Shown: one piece after another, positions 41,870-50,924 of the stretch
How the letters are laid out: each line of letters begins with the position of its first letter
Position numbering within the stretch: position 1 is the first letter of the stretch
Assembly: GCA_965229645.1 (NCBI GenBank)
Contig: OZ245893.1
Coordinates: 2,542,001 to 2,606,000, forward strand
Reading direction: 5' to 3'
DNA from: CAXQZM01 sp965229645
Lineage (GTDB): Bacteria; Pseudomonadota; Alphaproteobacteria; UBA7985
Length of the DNA stretch: 64,000 bases
Translations under genes and position numbers: made by a program
The notes under the pieces: model-generated
Databases searched by the model: none
What the model was told of the DNA's origin: nothing
What the model saw: the letters and a program-made list of their open reading frames with translations, nothing else

Positions 41870-42477
41870 GCAAACCGCTCCTGCGCTGGGGGAACATTGC
41901 CAGGGTCCTCGGCGTCGATCCGCACCCCCTGAAAGGCCGCAAGTCGGCGCGAGTAGTGGTCGCGCACAAATAGATGCAAGCCGCAATGCTGGCACTGGAA
42001 CGGGTCGGTCGTCACCTCCTCGGTCACGCCCTTGCAATGGACACACTGCACGCGCCGGCACTTGGACCCGCGATGTTCGGTTTGAATGGCGGTGTGGGGA
42101 AAGCCAGCGGCCATAATTTCCCGCTGAGCCTGGCCCATGAGGCCCTCGGTCCCCGTCAAATAGAACTGCGTGCCCATGCGCGCATCCTCCAGCGTTCGCA
42201 CCAACCGCGGCAACATGGCCGCGATACTGGGCCCTGCGTAAAATTTGGGCGCGCCCAAGGCCCGAAGCTGGGGCACATAGGTCTCCCCAGATCGGCCCCG
42301 AACGTAGATCAGATGGGCAGCGTGCCAAAAATCCGCCGACACCGCGTCGGCAAGGCCTAAGATCGCCTCCGCCCCTTGCGCATCGGCAACGAACACATGG
42401 GCGGTGCCGCGCGCGGCCCGAAGCTCCCCGTAGGTGGGGCGAGAAAGGATGGCAGGTTCAAATTCGGTTTTGGCCAT
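41866..42477 (-). CDS. dmmA: dimethylamine monooxygenase subunit DmmA-like
   Basis: 203 residues. The C-terminal region CRRVQCVHCKGVTEEVTTDPFQCQHCGLHLFVRDHYSRRLAAFQGV has two CxxC knuckles and is the diagnostic DmmA C-terminal domain. The N-terminal part (AHVFVADAQGAEAILGLADA, RMGTQFYLTGTEGLMGQAQRE) resembles a degenerate reductase-like domain. It belongs to the operon GcvT-like, dmmA, reductase, dmmD on the minus strand. Confidence 0.82.
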   Translation of the reverse strand: MAKTEFEPAILSRPTYGELRAARGTAHVFVADAQGAEAILGLADAVSADFWHAAHLIYVRGRSGETYVPQLRALGAPKFYAGPSIAAMLPRLVRTLEDARMGTQFYLTGTEGLMGQAQREIMAAGFPHTAIQTEHRGSKCRRVQCVHCKGVTEEVTTDPFQCQHCGLHLFVRDHYSRRLAAFQGVRIDAEDPGNVPPAQERFA

Positions 42478-42566
42478 GGCTGCTAAGGTCTCCAGGCAAA
42501 GATCTCCGTGGCGAAGGACAGCGCGGGAGAAGGGCCACGGCCCACCCCGATCTGCCCTTTAGGGGG

Positions 42567-43703
42567 CTAACCCTTGGCGGTTCGAACCTTCTTTTGTGGA
42601 TCGTAAAACGGCATGGGATGGGCGATGCACGCAATCTCCGTGCCATCGCCGTTCTTAACCATCAGCGGCGTGCCCTGCTGCGCGCACTTTACGGGCATGC
42701 GGGCGATGCCGACATTGTGCTTGTTCAGCGTCGAATAGTGGCCGATGGTGACATGGCCCACGTGCTGGCCCTCGTGGTACAGTTCTGCCCCTTCGTCCGC
42801 GGGGGTCGTGCCTTCCAACTTGACGCCAAAGATCTTAAAGCGTTCCTTGCCTTGGAGGCGATAGTGCTCGTCGGCGCCGCGAAAGCCCGTCTTGCCCTTA
42901 GAAACCGTAAAGTCGAGACCCAACTCCCACAAGGTATCGCCGCCAGGTTCATCGGGGAAGGGATAGGTCTCCGAATTGTCGAAGGGATAGAATAGCAGAT
43001 AGGATTCGGCCCTGAGCAAGTCGAGCGTCGTGAACCGCGTCGGGATGATCCCCATGGCCGCGCCGTCTCGAACGATCGTGTCCCAAATCTCGGGCGCGTC
43101 CTGACCGCGACAAAAAATCTCGTAGCCGCGTTCGCCCGTATAGCCAGTCCGGGAGATCATGACGGGCTTGTCGAACAGGGTCGTGTGGGTATGGTGGAAA
43201 TAGTTCAGGTTGCGAATGCCCTCGACGTGCTGGGCCAGGAATTCCACCGATACGGGGCCTTGCAACGATATGTCGTGCAAATTGTCGTCAAAGCGCACGG
43301 AAACATCCCGCCCCATGGCCATTTGCGTCAGCTGCTCGTGCCCCTGGCCCGTGCCATGGACCACCATCCAGGAATTGGGGGCCATGCGGTAAATCACGCA
43401 GTCGTCGATGAACTTGCCCCGATCATCGAGCATGCAAGCGTAAGAGGACCGCCCTGGGCGAATCTTCTCGACATCGCGCGTTGTGGCCCGATCGATTAGG
43501 GCCGAGGCGTGGGGACCATTGATATGAACTTTTTTGAGGCCAGAAACGTCCATGACGCCTGCCTTGGTGCGAATGGCCAAGTACTCCGCTTCTTGATCCT
43601 TATCGTAGGTCCAGGCGGTGCCCATGCCGCCCCAGTCCTCTAAGTTGGAGCCCATTGCCCGATGCCGATCGGCCAAAGTTGAAAAACGCCAAGATGCCGT
43701 CAT
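42567..43703 (-). CDS. GcvT-like aminomethyltransferase / folate-binding protein
   Basis: 378 residues. AGVMDVSGLKKVHINGPHASALIDRATTRDV, SRTGYTGERGYEIFCRGQDAPEIWDTI and KGKTGFRGADEHYRL are GcvT-fold signatures for tetrahydrofolate-dependent C1 transfer. It is not necessarily the glycine-cleavage T protein, since gcvH and gcvP are absent. As first gene of the dmm operon it may move the one-carbon unit released by amine demethylation to THF. DMSP-demethylase-like relatives share the fold. GGAGG lies 7 bases before the start. Confidence 0.83.
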   Translation of the reverse strand: MTASWRFSTLADRHRAMGSNLEDWGGMGTAWTYDKDQEAEYLAIRTKAGVMDVSGLKKVHINGPHASALIDRATTRDVEKIRPGRSSYACMLDDRGKFIDDCVIYRMAPNSWMVVHGTGQGHEQLTQMAMGRDVSVRFDDNLHDISLQGPVSVEFLAQHVEGIRNLNYFHHTHTTLFDKPVMISRTGYTGERGYEIFCRGQDAPEIWDTIVRDGAAMGIIPTRFTTLDLLRAESYLLFYPFDNSETYPFPDEPGGDTLWELGLDFTVSKGKTGFRGADEHYRLQGKERFKIFGVKLEGTTPADEGAELYHEGQHVGHVTIGHYSTLNKHNVGIARMPVKCAQQGTPLMVKNGDGTEIACIAHPMPFYDPQKKVRTAKG

Positions 43704-43977
43704 GATTCAATCCTCCTTCATAAAGACTCTGTACGATGGTCGCCCCCAGGCCGACGTCAACTCGGGGGCAGCGGCGGAGGACTCGCCTCCCAACTCCTGC
43801 GCCTGCATGTCTGCAAAACCAAATCGCGTTTGGCAAGGGGAACAGGAAAAGTTTTTTGCCTGAGAGGAAAATTATATTCTTGTCAGTTGATTTTTCCTGG
43901 TCCTTCTGCAAATCATCGGGGTGGGTCGCAGGCACTTATGACGCTGCGTCCGATCCCTAAGGAGGAGTCGAAAAGCC
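43704..43977. promoter_or_regulatory. divergent promoter region of the dmm and mgs operons
   Basis: 274 bp between the GcvT-like gene (minus) and mgsA (plus), the only place where promoters of the two amine operons can lie. On the minus strand it contains CCTCTCAGGCAAAA, which looks like the 3' core of a glycine riboswitch. It also has two short hairpins near the GcvT start, GGAGG/CCTCC and GCCCCC/GGGGGC. The conserved 5' riboswitch core is not found, so I only call it a structured intergenic region. Confidence 0.35.
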
Positions 43978-44874
43978 ATGTGCGGAATTGTTGGCCTGTT
44001 CTTAAAGGACCAAAGGCTGGAACCCAGTTTGGGTCATATGTTGACCGACATGCTGATCACCATGACCGATCGCGGCCCCGATAGCGCGGGGATTGCCGTC
44101 TATGGTGGGGAAGCCGAAGGCGAGGCCAAAATGACGGTGCAGGCGGCCAACCCCGACGCCGCGTTCGACGGCCTTGCGCCTGCCCTGAGCCAAGCGCTGG
44201 GCTTTGCCGTTTCGATTGAGGTTGTCAGCACCCATGCCAACCTCAAATTTGCGGCGGGAAAATTCGCGGAGACGCGCGCGGCGCTCATGGACTTGCGGCC
44301 CGAGGTTCGGATCATGTCCACGGGCGAATCGATTGAGATTTATAAGGAGGTGGGCCTGCCCAAGGACGTGGCAGCGCGGTTTCGGGTTCGGGACATGCCG
44401 GGCAGTCACGGCATCGGCCATACGCGCATGGCGACAGAATCGGCGGTGACGACCATGGGTGCCCATCCCTTTTCCACGGGCGCGGATCAATGCCTGGTCC
44501 ACAACGGCTCCCTATCCAACCACAACTCCCTGCGCCGCAAGCTGCGCCGCGACGGCGTGCCGTTCGAAACCGAAAACGATACGGAAGTGGCGGCAGCCTA
44601 CTTATCGCACCAAATGGCGCACGGCAAAGACTTGGGCCAAGCGCTCGAGGCCAGCCTCGACGACCTCGACGGGTTTTTCACCTTCGTCGTTGGCACCAAA
44701 AACGGCTTTGGGGTTCTGCGTGATCCCATCGCCTGCAAGCCTGCAGTCATGGCGGAAACGGAGCAGTACGTTGCCTTCGGCTCCGAATATCGGGCGCTGG
44801 TGAACTTGCCCGACATTGAGCGCGCGAACGTCTGGGAACCCGAGCCCGCGAACGTCTATTTTTGGGAGCGTTGA
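43978..44874 (+). CDS. mgsA: N-methylglutamate synthase subunit A (class II glutamine amidotransferase)
   Basis: 298 residues. MCGIVGLFLKD exposes the catalytic Cys2 after Met removal. LTDMLITMTDRGPDSAGIAVYGG, GIGHTRMATESAVTTMGAHPF and QCLVHNGSLSNHNSLRRKL are class II glutaminase motifs. Together with mgsB and mgsC it forms a split glutamate-synthase-like enzyme that makes N-methylglutamate from methylamine and glutamate. AAGGAGGAG precedes the start. mgsB follows after 3 bp. Confidence 0.9.
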   Translation: MCGIVGLFLKDQRLEPSLGHMLTDMLITMTDRGPDSAGIAVYGGEAEGEAKMTVQAANPDAAFDGLAPALSQALGFAVSIEVVSTHANLKFAAGKFAETRAALMDLRPEVRIMSTGESIEIYKEVGLPKDVAARFRVRDMPGSHGIGHTRMATESAVTTMGAHPFSTGADQCLVHNGSLSNHNSLRRKLRRDGVPFETENDTEVAAAYLSHQMAHGKDLGQALEASLDDLDGFFTFVVGTKNGFGVLRDPIACKPAVMAETEQYVAFGSEYRALVNLPDIERANVWEPEPANVYFWER

Positions 44875-44877
44875 GCC

Positions 44878-45573
44878 ATGCAAACACTGGATTTAGAGGC
44901 CCAGGGCCTGCGCCGGGTCAATACCCTCCTGCAAAAGTTCAACGGCCAGTCCGCGCCCGACATCAACGAATCCAAATGGGAAATCACCAATCCCAAGGGC
45001 AGCCATGCCCTGGCCGTGGGCCTGGACGCGCCCATTGAGGTGACGGTGCGCGGCTCAACGGGCTATTATTGCGGGGGCATGAATAGCCAGGCGACGGTCC
45101 ATATCGACGGGTCGGCGGGGCCTGGAACCGGGGAAAACATGATGTCGGGTACCCTGATCGTTGAGGGCGATGCCAGCCAGTACTGCGGTGCCACGGGTCG
45201 CGGCGGCTTGCTAGTGGTCAAGGGCAACGCTGCGTCGCGGTGCGGGATTTCGATGAAGGGCATCGACATCGTCGTTCATGGCAACATCGGCCACATGTCG
45301 GCCTTCATGGCCCAATCGGGCAATCTGGTCGTATGCGGGGATGCGGGGGATGCGCTGGGCGACTCGCTCTACGAGGCGCGCCTGTTCGTGCGCGGCTCTG
45401 TCAAATCCCTCGGCGCCGACTGCATCGAAAAGGAAATGCGGCCAGAGCATGTGGCGCTGTTGGAGGGCTTGCTCGCCCAAGCAGGCGCCGACGCCAAACC
45501 TGAAGAATTTCGGCGCTACGGTTCCGCGCGCCAACTCTACAACTTCCATATCGATCAGGTTGGCGCATACTAG
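44878..45573 (+). CDS. mgsB: N-methylglutamate synthase subunit B (GXGXG domain)
   Basis: 231 residues. The right-handed beta-helix of the glutamate synthase alpha C-terminal domain is clear: repeated turns such as GYYCGGMNSQATVHIDGSAG, GTLIVEGDASQYCGATGRGG, GISMKGIDIVVHGNIGHMSA. It is structural in the MgsABC complex. RPT-A copy 6 starts 6 bp after its stop and separates it from mgsC. Confidence 0.9.
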   Translation: MQTLDLEAQGLRRVNTLLQKFNGQSAPDINESKWEITNPKGSHALAVGLDAPIEVTVRGSTGYYCGGMNSQATVHIDGSAGPGTGENMMSGTLIVEGDASQYCGATGRGGLLVVKGNAASRCGISMKGIDIVVHGNIGHMSAFMAQSGNLVVCGDAGDALGDSLYEARLFVRGSVKSLGADCIEKEMRPEHVALLEGLLAQAGADAKPEEFRRYGSARQLYNFHIDQVGAY

Positions 45574-45579
45574 TGTCTT

Positions 45580-45826
45580 ATACCAGCGGCGACCAGGAAT
45601 GATTCTTATGTTCGCTGGTATCAGGGCCGCGACTGCGGCCCCCGAAGCGGCCCCGAGATCAGCGGACACGCGCCTCGGGGTAAAGCGAAGGCCCCGTCCT
45701 TCGGTCGGGCTGAGTGAGCGCAGCGAGCGAGTAGAGACCGCCACCCAAAAAAGCCGAAACGCGAAGCGTTTCTGCCGTGAGACACAAAACGGCCAAAAAA
45801 GTGCCAACTTTTTTGGCCGTTGGAAT
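45580..45826 (-). repeat. RPT-A copy 6 (reverse, long class) between mgsB and mgsC
   Basis: 247 bp in reverse orientation, with the 50 bp extra block also found in copy 5. Its terminal hairpin with A6/T6 runs lies just before the mgsC ribosome site. It forms an inverted pair with copy 5, bracketing the dmm-mgs divergent promoter. Confidence 0.9.
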
Positions 45827-45840
45827 TAAGAAAGGTTTTT

Positions 45841-47172
45841 ATGTCAGATCCGACCCTTCCGCAGACCGAACCGCGCCAGTCCTGGACCTTCAGCAAGGCC
45901 ATCAACGCCGAGATCCGCCGCGCGGCGGCCACGGGCATCTACGATATTCGCGGCGGCGGCGCCAAGCGGCGGGTGCCGCATTTCGACGACTTGCTGTTCT
46001 TGGGCGCTTCGGTGTCGCGCTACCCGCTGGAAGGGTATCGAGAACGCTGCGAGACCAAAGTCACGCTTGGGACCCGGTTTGCCAAAACGCCCATCGAACT
46101 CGATATTCCTATCACCATCGCGGGCATGAGCTTTGGGGCCCTGTCGGGACCCGCGAAGGAGGCGCTGGGCCGCGGCGCGACGGCGGCAGGCACCTCCACC
46201 ACCACGGGCGACGGCGGCATGACGGAGGAGGAGCGCGGCCATTCGCAGAAACTGGTCTATCAATACTTGCCCTCACGCTACGGCATGAATCCCGTTGACC
46301 TGCGCCGCGCCGATGCCATCGAAATCGTCGTCGGCCAGGGCGCTAAGCCGGGCGGTGGCGGGATGCTGCTGGGGCAAAAAATCTCCGACCGCATCGCCGA
46401 GATGCGCAACCTGCCCAAGGGCATCGATCAGCGCTCGGCCTGTCGCCACCCCGACTGGACGGGCCCCGACGATCTTGAAATCAAAATCTTGGAACTGCGC
46501 GAGATCACCAATTGGGAAAAACCGATCTACGTCAAAGTCGGCGGCGCGCGGCCCTATTTTGACACGACCCTGGCCGTCAAGGCAGGCGCGGATGTGGTTG
46601 TTCTGGACGGCATGCAGGGCGGGACCGCCGCAACCCAGGATGTCTTTATCGAACACGTGGGCCAGCCCACGCTCGCGTGCATTCGCCCCGCCGTCCAAGC
46701 TTTGCAGGATTTGGGCATGCATCGGGAGGTGCAGTTGGTCATTTCGGGCGGTATCCGTACTGGCGCCGATGTGGCCAAGGCGCTGGCCCTGGGCGCCGAT
46801 GCCGTTGCCATCGGCACCGCTGCCCTGGTCGCGCTTGGCGACAATGACCCCAAATGGGAGAGCGAGTACAACCAACTCGGCACCACCGCGGGTGCCTACG
46901 ATGATTGGCACGAGGGGCAGGACCCAGCGGGCATTACCACACAAGACCCCGATTTGATGGCGCGGTTTGATCCCTTAGCTGGCGGGCGCCGCCTTTCCAA
47001 CTACCTCAAAGTCATGACCCTTGAGGCCCAGACCATCGCCCGCGCCAACGGCAAAAATCATCTTCACAACCTGGAACCAGAGGATCTTTGCGCCCTGACG
47101 ATGGAGGCGGCGGCCATGGCGCGTGTTCCCCTGGCGGGAACAAACTGGTATCCAGGCAAGGACTCGTTTTAG
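45841..47172 (+). CDS. mgsC: N-methylglutamate synthase subunit C (FMN-binding glutamate synthase-like)
   Basis: 443 residues. ITIAGMSFGALSGPAKEALGRGA, TTTGDGGMTEEERGHSQKLVYQYLPSRYGMN, VGQGAKPGGGGMLLGQKIS, PIYVKVGGARPYFDTTLAVKAGADVVVLDGMQGGTAAT and QLVISGGIRTGADVAKALALGADAVAIGTAAL are the FMN-barrel motifs of glutamate synthase. The true start is ATG 45841 (MSDPTLPQTEP); the earlier in-frame ATG at 45820 lies inside the repeat. gmaS follows after 34 bp. Confidence 0.9.
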   Translation: MSDPTLPQTEPRQSWTFSKAINAEIRRAAATGIYDIRGGGAKRRVPHFDDLLFLGASVSRYPLEGYRERCETKVTLGTRFAKTPIELDIPITIAGMSFGALSGPAKEALGRGATAAGTSTTTGDGGMTEEERGHSQKLVYQYLPSRYGMNPVDLRRADAIEIVVGQGAKPGGGGMLLGQKISDRIAEMRNLPKGIDQRSACRHPDWTGPDDLEIKILELREITNWEKPIYVKVGGARPYFDTTLAVKAGADVVVLDGMQGGTAATQDVFIEHVGQPTLACIRPAVQALQDLGMHREVQLVISGGIRTGADVAKALALGADAVAIGTAALVALGDNDPKWESEYNQLGTTAGAYDDWHEGQDPAGITTQDPDLMARFDPLAGGRRLSNYLKVMTLEAQTIARANGKNHLHNLEPEDLCALTMEAAAMARVPLAGTNWYPGKDSF

Positions 47173-47206
47173 ACCACCCCAACACGATTGCATCTAGGAG
47201 ACCCCC

Positions 47207-48514
47207 ATGACCATCGATCTCGCCAAGTTTGCCAAAGAAAACCAGGTTCGCTACTTCATGATTTCCTACACGGATTTGTTTGGGGGACAGCGGGCCAAGC
47301 TGGTTCCCGCGCAGGCCATCGCCGATATGCAGCAGGACGGCGCGGGGTTTGCAGGCTTTGCCACCTGGCTCGACCTCACGCCCGCGCATCCCGACATGCT
47401 GGCGGTCCCCGACCCCAGTTCGGTGATCCAGTTGCCCTGGAAACCCGAAGTGGCGTGGGTGGCGGGCAACTGCGTCATGGAAGGGCAGGACGTCGCCCAA
47501 GCCCCGCGCAATGTCCTGGGTCGGTTGGTTGCCGAGGCCGCCGAGGCGGGCATGCGGGTCAAAACGGGGATCGAGGCCGAATTCTTTTTGCTAACCCCCG
47601 ACGGCGGCCGCATATCCGACCCCGCCGATACGGCGGAAAAGCCGTGCTACGACCAGCAAGCGGTCATGCGCCGCTACGATGTGATCGCGGAAATTTGCGA
47701 CTATATGCTCGCGCTGGGCTGGGGGCCGTACCAAAACGACCATGAGGACGCCAACGGCCAGTTTGAAATGAACTGGGAATTTGACGATGTGCTGGCCACC
47801 GCCGACAAGCACTCGTTCTTCAAATTCATGGTCAAGTCCGTCGCAGAAAAGCACGGCTTGCGCGCCACCTTTATGCCCAAACCCATCGAGGGGCTGACGG
47901 GCAACGGATGCCATGCCCATATTTCGGTTTGGGACGCGGCGGGGCAAACCAACATCTTTGCTGACCAAAGTGACGAGATGGGCCTGTCCAAACAGGGATA
48001 CCATTTCCTAGGCGGCATCATGAAACACGCCTCGGCCCTGGCCGCGATCACCAACCCAACGGTCAATTCCTACAAGCGCATCAACGCCCCCCGCACGACT
48101 TCAGGGGCGACATGGGCGCCCAATACGGTGACCTGGACGGGCAACAACCGCACCCATATGGTGCGGGTCCCTGGCCCTGGCCGGTTTGAATTGCGCCTGC
48201 CCGACGGGGCCGCCAACCCCTACCTGCTGCAGGCGGTCATCGTCGCCGCAGGGCTCAGTGGCGTGCGCACCGAGGCCGACCCTGGCAAGCGCCACGATAT
48301 CGACATGTACGCCGAAGGTCATCGGGTCAAAGGCGCGCCCAAGCTGCCCCTCAACTTGCTCGACGCCCTGCGGTTCTTTGATCGTGACAAGGGCCTAAAG
48401 GCAGCCTTGGGCACGGAGTTTTCAGCGGCTTACCTGAAAATGAAGATGCAGGAATGGCATTCCTTCATCGCGCACTTCTCGCAGTGGGAACGCGACAATA
48501 CGCTCGACATCTAG
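47207..48514 (+). CDS. gmaS: gamma-glutamylmethylamide synthetase
   Basis: 435 residues of the glutamine synthetase type III-like branch. IEAEFFLL, ANGQFEMNWEFDD, NGCHAHISVWDAAG, RTTSGATWAPNTVTWTGNNRTHMVRVPGPGRFELRLPDGAANPYL are active-site regions. The context immediately after mgsABC and opposite dmm identifies it as GmaS, which ligates methylamine to glutamate with ATP to give gamma-glutamylmethylamide. TAGGAGA is upstream. N-methylglutamate dehydrogenase genes (mgd), needed to complete the pathway, are not in the window. Confidence 0.9.
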   Translation: MTIDLAKFAKENQVRYFMISYTDLFGGQRAKLVPAQAIADMQQDGAGFAGFATWLDLTPAHPDMLAVPDPSSVIQLPWKPEVAWVAGNCVMEGQDVAQAPRNVLGRLVAEAAEAGMRVKTGIEAEFFLLTPDGGRISDPADTAEKPCYDQQAVMRRYDVIAEICDYMLALGWGPYQNDHEDANGQFEMNWEFDDVLATADKHSFFKFMVKSVAEKHGLRATFMPKPIEGLTGNGCHAHISVWDAAGQTNIFADQSDEMGLSKQGYHFLGGIMKHASALAAITNPTVNSYKRINAPRTTSGATWAPNTVTWTGNNRTHMVRVPGPGRFELRLPDGAANPYLLQAVIVAAGLSGVRTEADPGKRHDIDMYAEGHRVKGAPKLPLNLLDALRFFDRDKGLKAALGTEFSAAYLKMKMQEWHSFIAHFSQWERDNTLDI

Positions 48515-48542
48515 GGCCGTTGTGGCCGACGGCGGGTAGGCG

Positions 48543-49325
48543 ATGCGGGCGGTAAGCCAACTCATGGCCAGCAGTCTGGCCGATACACTGCGGCTCACCC
48601 CGCTATTGATGCCCGCCCTGTTGGGCTTTGTTGCCACCGCGGCCCTGGCCGTCATGGTCGCGGCGGTGTTGCCACGAACCGCAGGGACAGCGCTTGGTCT
48701 TTTGATTGTCTTTGCGGGCGGATCCTACTTTACCTTGCAAACCTACGCGCTGGCGTTGCGGGCCAAGCAAGCGGCCCCGCCCGTGCCCCAGCAAGCCTTG
48801 CTCAAAAAACTGCACCGCCAGATTTTGGCCGTATGGGCAGGGTATCTGGGTTGGTGGCTGGTGTTCGCCAGCGTTTTGACGCTGGTCGCCTTCCTGATCA
48901 AAATGGCGGACACGAACCTGGTATGGCTCGTGTCCTGGGTGCCCGAGGGACCAGGGCGGGGCCTGGCCTTATTGGGAATTTTGATCGGGGTTCGCGCGGT
49001 GTTTTTTTGGATGTTTGAAACCCAAAATGCCTTCTTGGGCCTCGCGAAGATGAGCGGGGGCCGCGACATGGCCTTTGCGCGCAGCTTGATCGCGGGTCAG
49101 GGCCTTGGGGTGGCGCTCGCCCTGTTCATCGCCGCGCTACCCCTGCTCGCGGCGGCAAGCTTTTTCGGGGTTTTGGACCTCTTTACCCTCAACGCCCTGG
49201 GAATGACTTTTGTCACCAACCTCCCGCCGTCCATCGCAGTTTTTTTGGGTCTGATCTTGGGCTACAGCTTCGTCCTCAGCGTCTTCGTCCGGCTCAACGC
49301 CTTCCTTGGGGCAAGGCATCGGTAA
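48543..49325 (+). CDS. hypothetical integral membrane protein
   Basis: 260 residues with about six hydrophobic segments (LLMPALLGFVATAALAVMVA, ALGLLIVFAGGSYFTLQTYA, ILAVWAGYLGWWLVFASVLT, and three more to SIAVFLGLILGYSFVLSVFV). I recognise no family. It follows gmaS after 28 bp in the same direction and may share its transcript. Short cytoplasmic loops are basic. A role in amine uptake is possible but unsupported. Confidence 0.6.
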   Translation: MRAVSQLMASSLADTLRLTPLLMPALLGFVATAALAVMVAAVLPRTAGTALGLLIVFAGGSYFTLQTYALALRAKQAAPPVPQQALLKKLHRQILAVWAGYLGWWLVFASVLTLVAFLIKMADTNLVWLVSWVPEGPGRGLALLGILIGVRAVFFWMFETQNAFLGLAKMSGGRDMAFARSLIAGQGLGVALALFIAALPLLAAASFFGVLDLFTLNALGMTFVTNLPPSIAVFLGLILGYSFVLSVFVRLNAFLGARHR

Positions 49326-49510
49326 AACTAATCGACGACGCAAGCCCCCCCATGCGTTTGAAACTGCCAGGTGGACTTGATGAGACAAATACCCAAGTTC
49401 AAATGGGCACCGCGCCAGCCCGCGCAGACTGACCATAAAGGGGGCGCAAACTCCTAAACTCCCCTTGCTGGCGCGGGTTAAGGCCCTCAAAAATAGAGGG
49501 GGAGACGACC

Positions 49511-50692
49511 ATGAAGTCCTTTCGCATGGGGCGCGTGCCAGCCCTTACTTTTGGTGCGGGCACGCGCAAGACCTTACCTGACTTGATCGCGGATCTGGGC
49601 GGCGACAGGGTTCTGGTCATTGCCGATCAGGCCTTGGCGGGCCTGGGCGTCACCGATCAAGTCGAGGCCGATTTGGCGGCGGCGGGCCTGGACTGCCGCA
49701 TGGCGGCGGACGTTGCGGGAGAGCCCAAGGAGGCCTTGATCGACACCTTGAGCGCCCAAGCCCGCCACCAGGGCGCGACCTGCGTCGTCGGCCTGGGCGG
49801 CGGGGCGGCTATGGACGCCGCCAAGTTGGTGGCGGCCATCGCCCCAGCGGGAACGGCGGCAGCCGCCTATGCGCTCGACGCGCAACCGTTTCCGACCGAC
49901 GGCGTGCCCGCCATCGCGATCCCGACCACGGCAGGCACGGGCTCGGAAGTCACACGCACCGCCATCGTTTCCACCGACGATGGCGTCAAGAATTGGTATT
50001 GGGGCGAAGAACTGCTGTTCGCCCATGCGATCTTGGACCCCGAACTGACCTTGAGCCTGCCCGCGCATCTGACCGCCTGGACGGGGATCGACGCCGTCGC
50101 CCATGCCTTAGAAGCCTCGACCGCCAAATCGACCAACGCCGCAGGCTTGCTCTATGGGCTCGAGGCTTTGCGGATCCTGGCCGAGGCTTTGCCCCAAGCG
50201 GTCCGCAAGGGCGACGATTTGGCGGCGCGCGGACGGGTGCTGTGGGGCGCGACCGTGGCGGGCCTGGCCTTGCATAACTGCAACACCCACATGGGTCACA
50301 ACATGAGCCATGCGCTCGGGTCCCTATGCCGCATCCACCATGGCTTGGCGACGGGCTTGGCGCTGGAGGCGAGCCTGCCCGCCCTGGTGGCGCGGTCAGA
50401 GGGCGCGGATCACTACGCTTTGGCCGCCGAGGCGCTCGGCGGCGAGGCGCGTGCGCAGGCGCTGCCCGAGGCTTTTGCGCGGCTCATGCGCGCCGTTCAG
50501 ATTGAGGCCAAGCTGCCATCGGCTTGCGCGGGTGTTCAGACGGCTGACTTAGCCGCCGCCATGGCGAGCCCTGCCAATTTTTCCATGTCGCAGAACGCGG
50601 CCTGCCCCCTCGAACTGGCCGATTTGGACGCGATGGCGACCCGCCTCATGGCCTTTCCCCTTGATTCCAAAAACCAAGCAGGCCATGTTTAA
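49511..50692 (+). CDS. iron-containing alcohol dehydrogenase
   Basis: 393 residues of the group III Fe-ADH family. The nucleotide-binding CVVGLGGGAAMDAAKLVA, AIPTTAGTGSEVTRTAIV, and metal ligands in GIDAVAHALEA and HNCNTHMGHNMSHALG/HHGLA are present. It oxidises or reduces an alcohol/aldehyde with NAD(P). The aldehyde is unknown; proximity to amine oxidation genes invites the idea of formaldehyde or another aldehyde but is weak evidence. The 185 bp gap upstream shows only CGCGCCAGC/GCTGGCGCG arms. RPT-A copy 7 abuts the stop codon. Confidence 0.85.
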   Translation: MKSFRMGRVPALTFGAGTRKTLPDLIADLGGDRVLVIADQALAGLGVTDQVEADLAAAGLDCRMAADVAGEPKEALIDTLSAQARHQGATCVVGLGGGAAMDAAKLVAAIAPAGTAAAAYALDAQPFPTDGVPAIAIPTTAGTGSEVTRTAIVSTDDGVKNWYWGEELLFAHAILDPELTLSLPAHLTAWTGIDAVAHALEASTAKSTNAAGLLYGLEALRILAEALPQAVRKGDDLAARGRVLWGATVAGLALHNCNTHMGHNMSHALGSLCRIHHGLATGLALEASLPALVARSEGADHYALAAEALGGEARAQALPEAFARLMRAVQIEAKLPSACAGVQTADLAAAMASPANFSMSQNAACPLELADLDAMATRLMAFPLDSKNQAGHV

Positions 50693-50851
50693 TTTATGTC
50701 TCACGGCAGAAACGCTTCGCGTTTCGCCTCCGACGGGGCCTTCGCTTATACCCCGAGGCGCGTGTCCGTTATTCTCAGGGCCGCTACGGGGGCCGCAGTC
50801 GCGGCCCTTATACCAGCAAACATAAGAGTCGTTCTCAATCGCCGCTGGTAT
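50693..50851 (+). repeat. RPT-A copy 7 (forward, 5' truncated)
   Basis: 159 bp. Starts with TTTATGTCTCACGGCAGAAA directly after the Fe-ADH TAA, so the left terminal hairpin is missing, the same kind of truncation as copy 1 after adk. The right end GCCGCTGGTAT is intact and stands 73 bp upstream of katG. Confidence 0.88.
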
Positions 50852-50924
50852 AACAAGCCATATTGCACTTTGTGTCAGGCGATCTAAGTCTCGGCCTGCA
50901 AGACTTATTTTTACGGAGTTTACC

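Noticed and set aside
42567..42600. GGTTCGAACC resembling a tRNA T-loop
   Set aside because: It lies in the C-terminal coding sequence of the GcvT-like gene and no cloverleaf can be drawn around it.
45211..45807. Frames reading through RPT-A, such as those starting with MSHGRNASRF or MRHKTAKKVSTF
   Set aside because: The same peptides recur at every RPT-A copy because the repeat has an open frame over hairpin DNA; they have no start signals and are not proteins.
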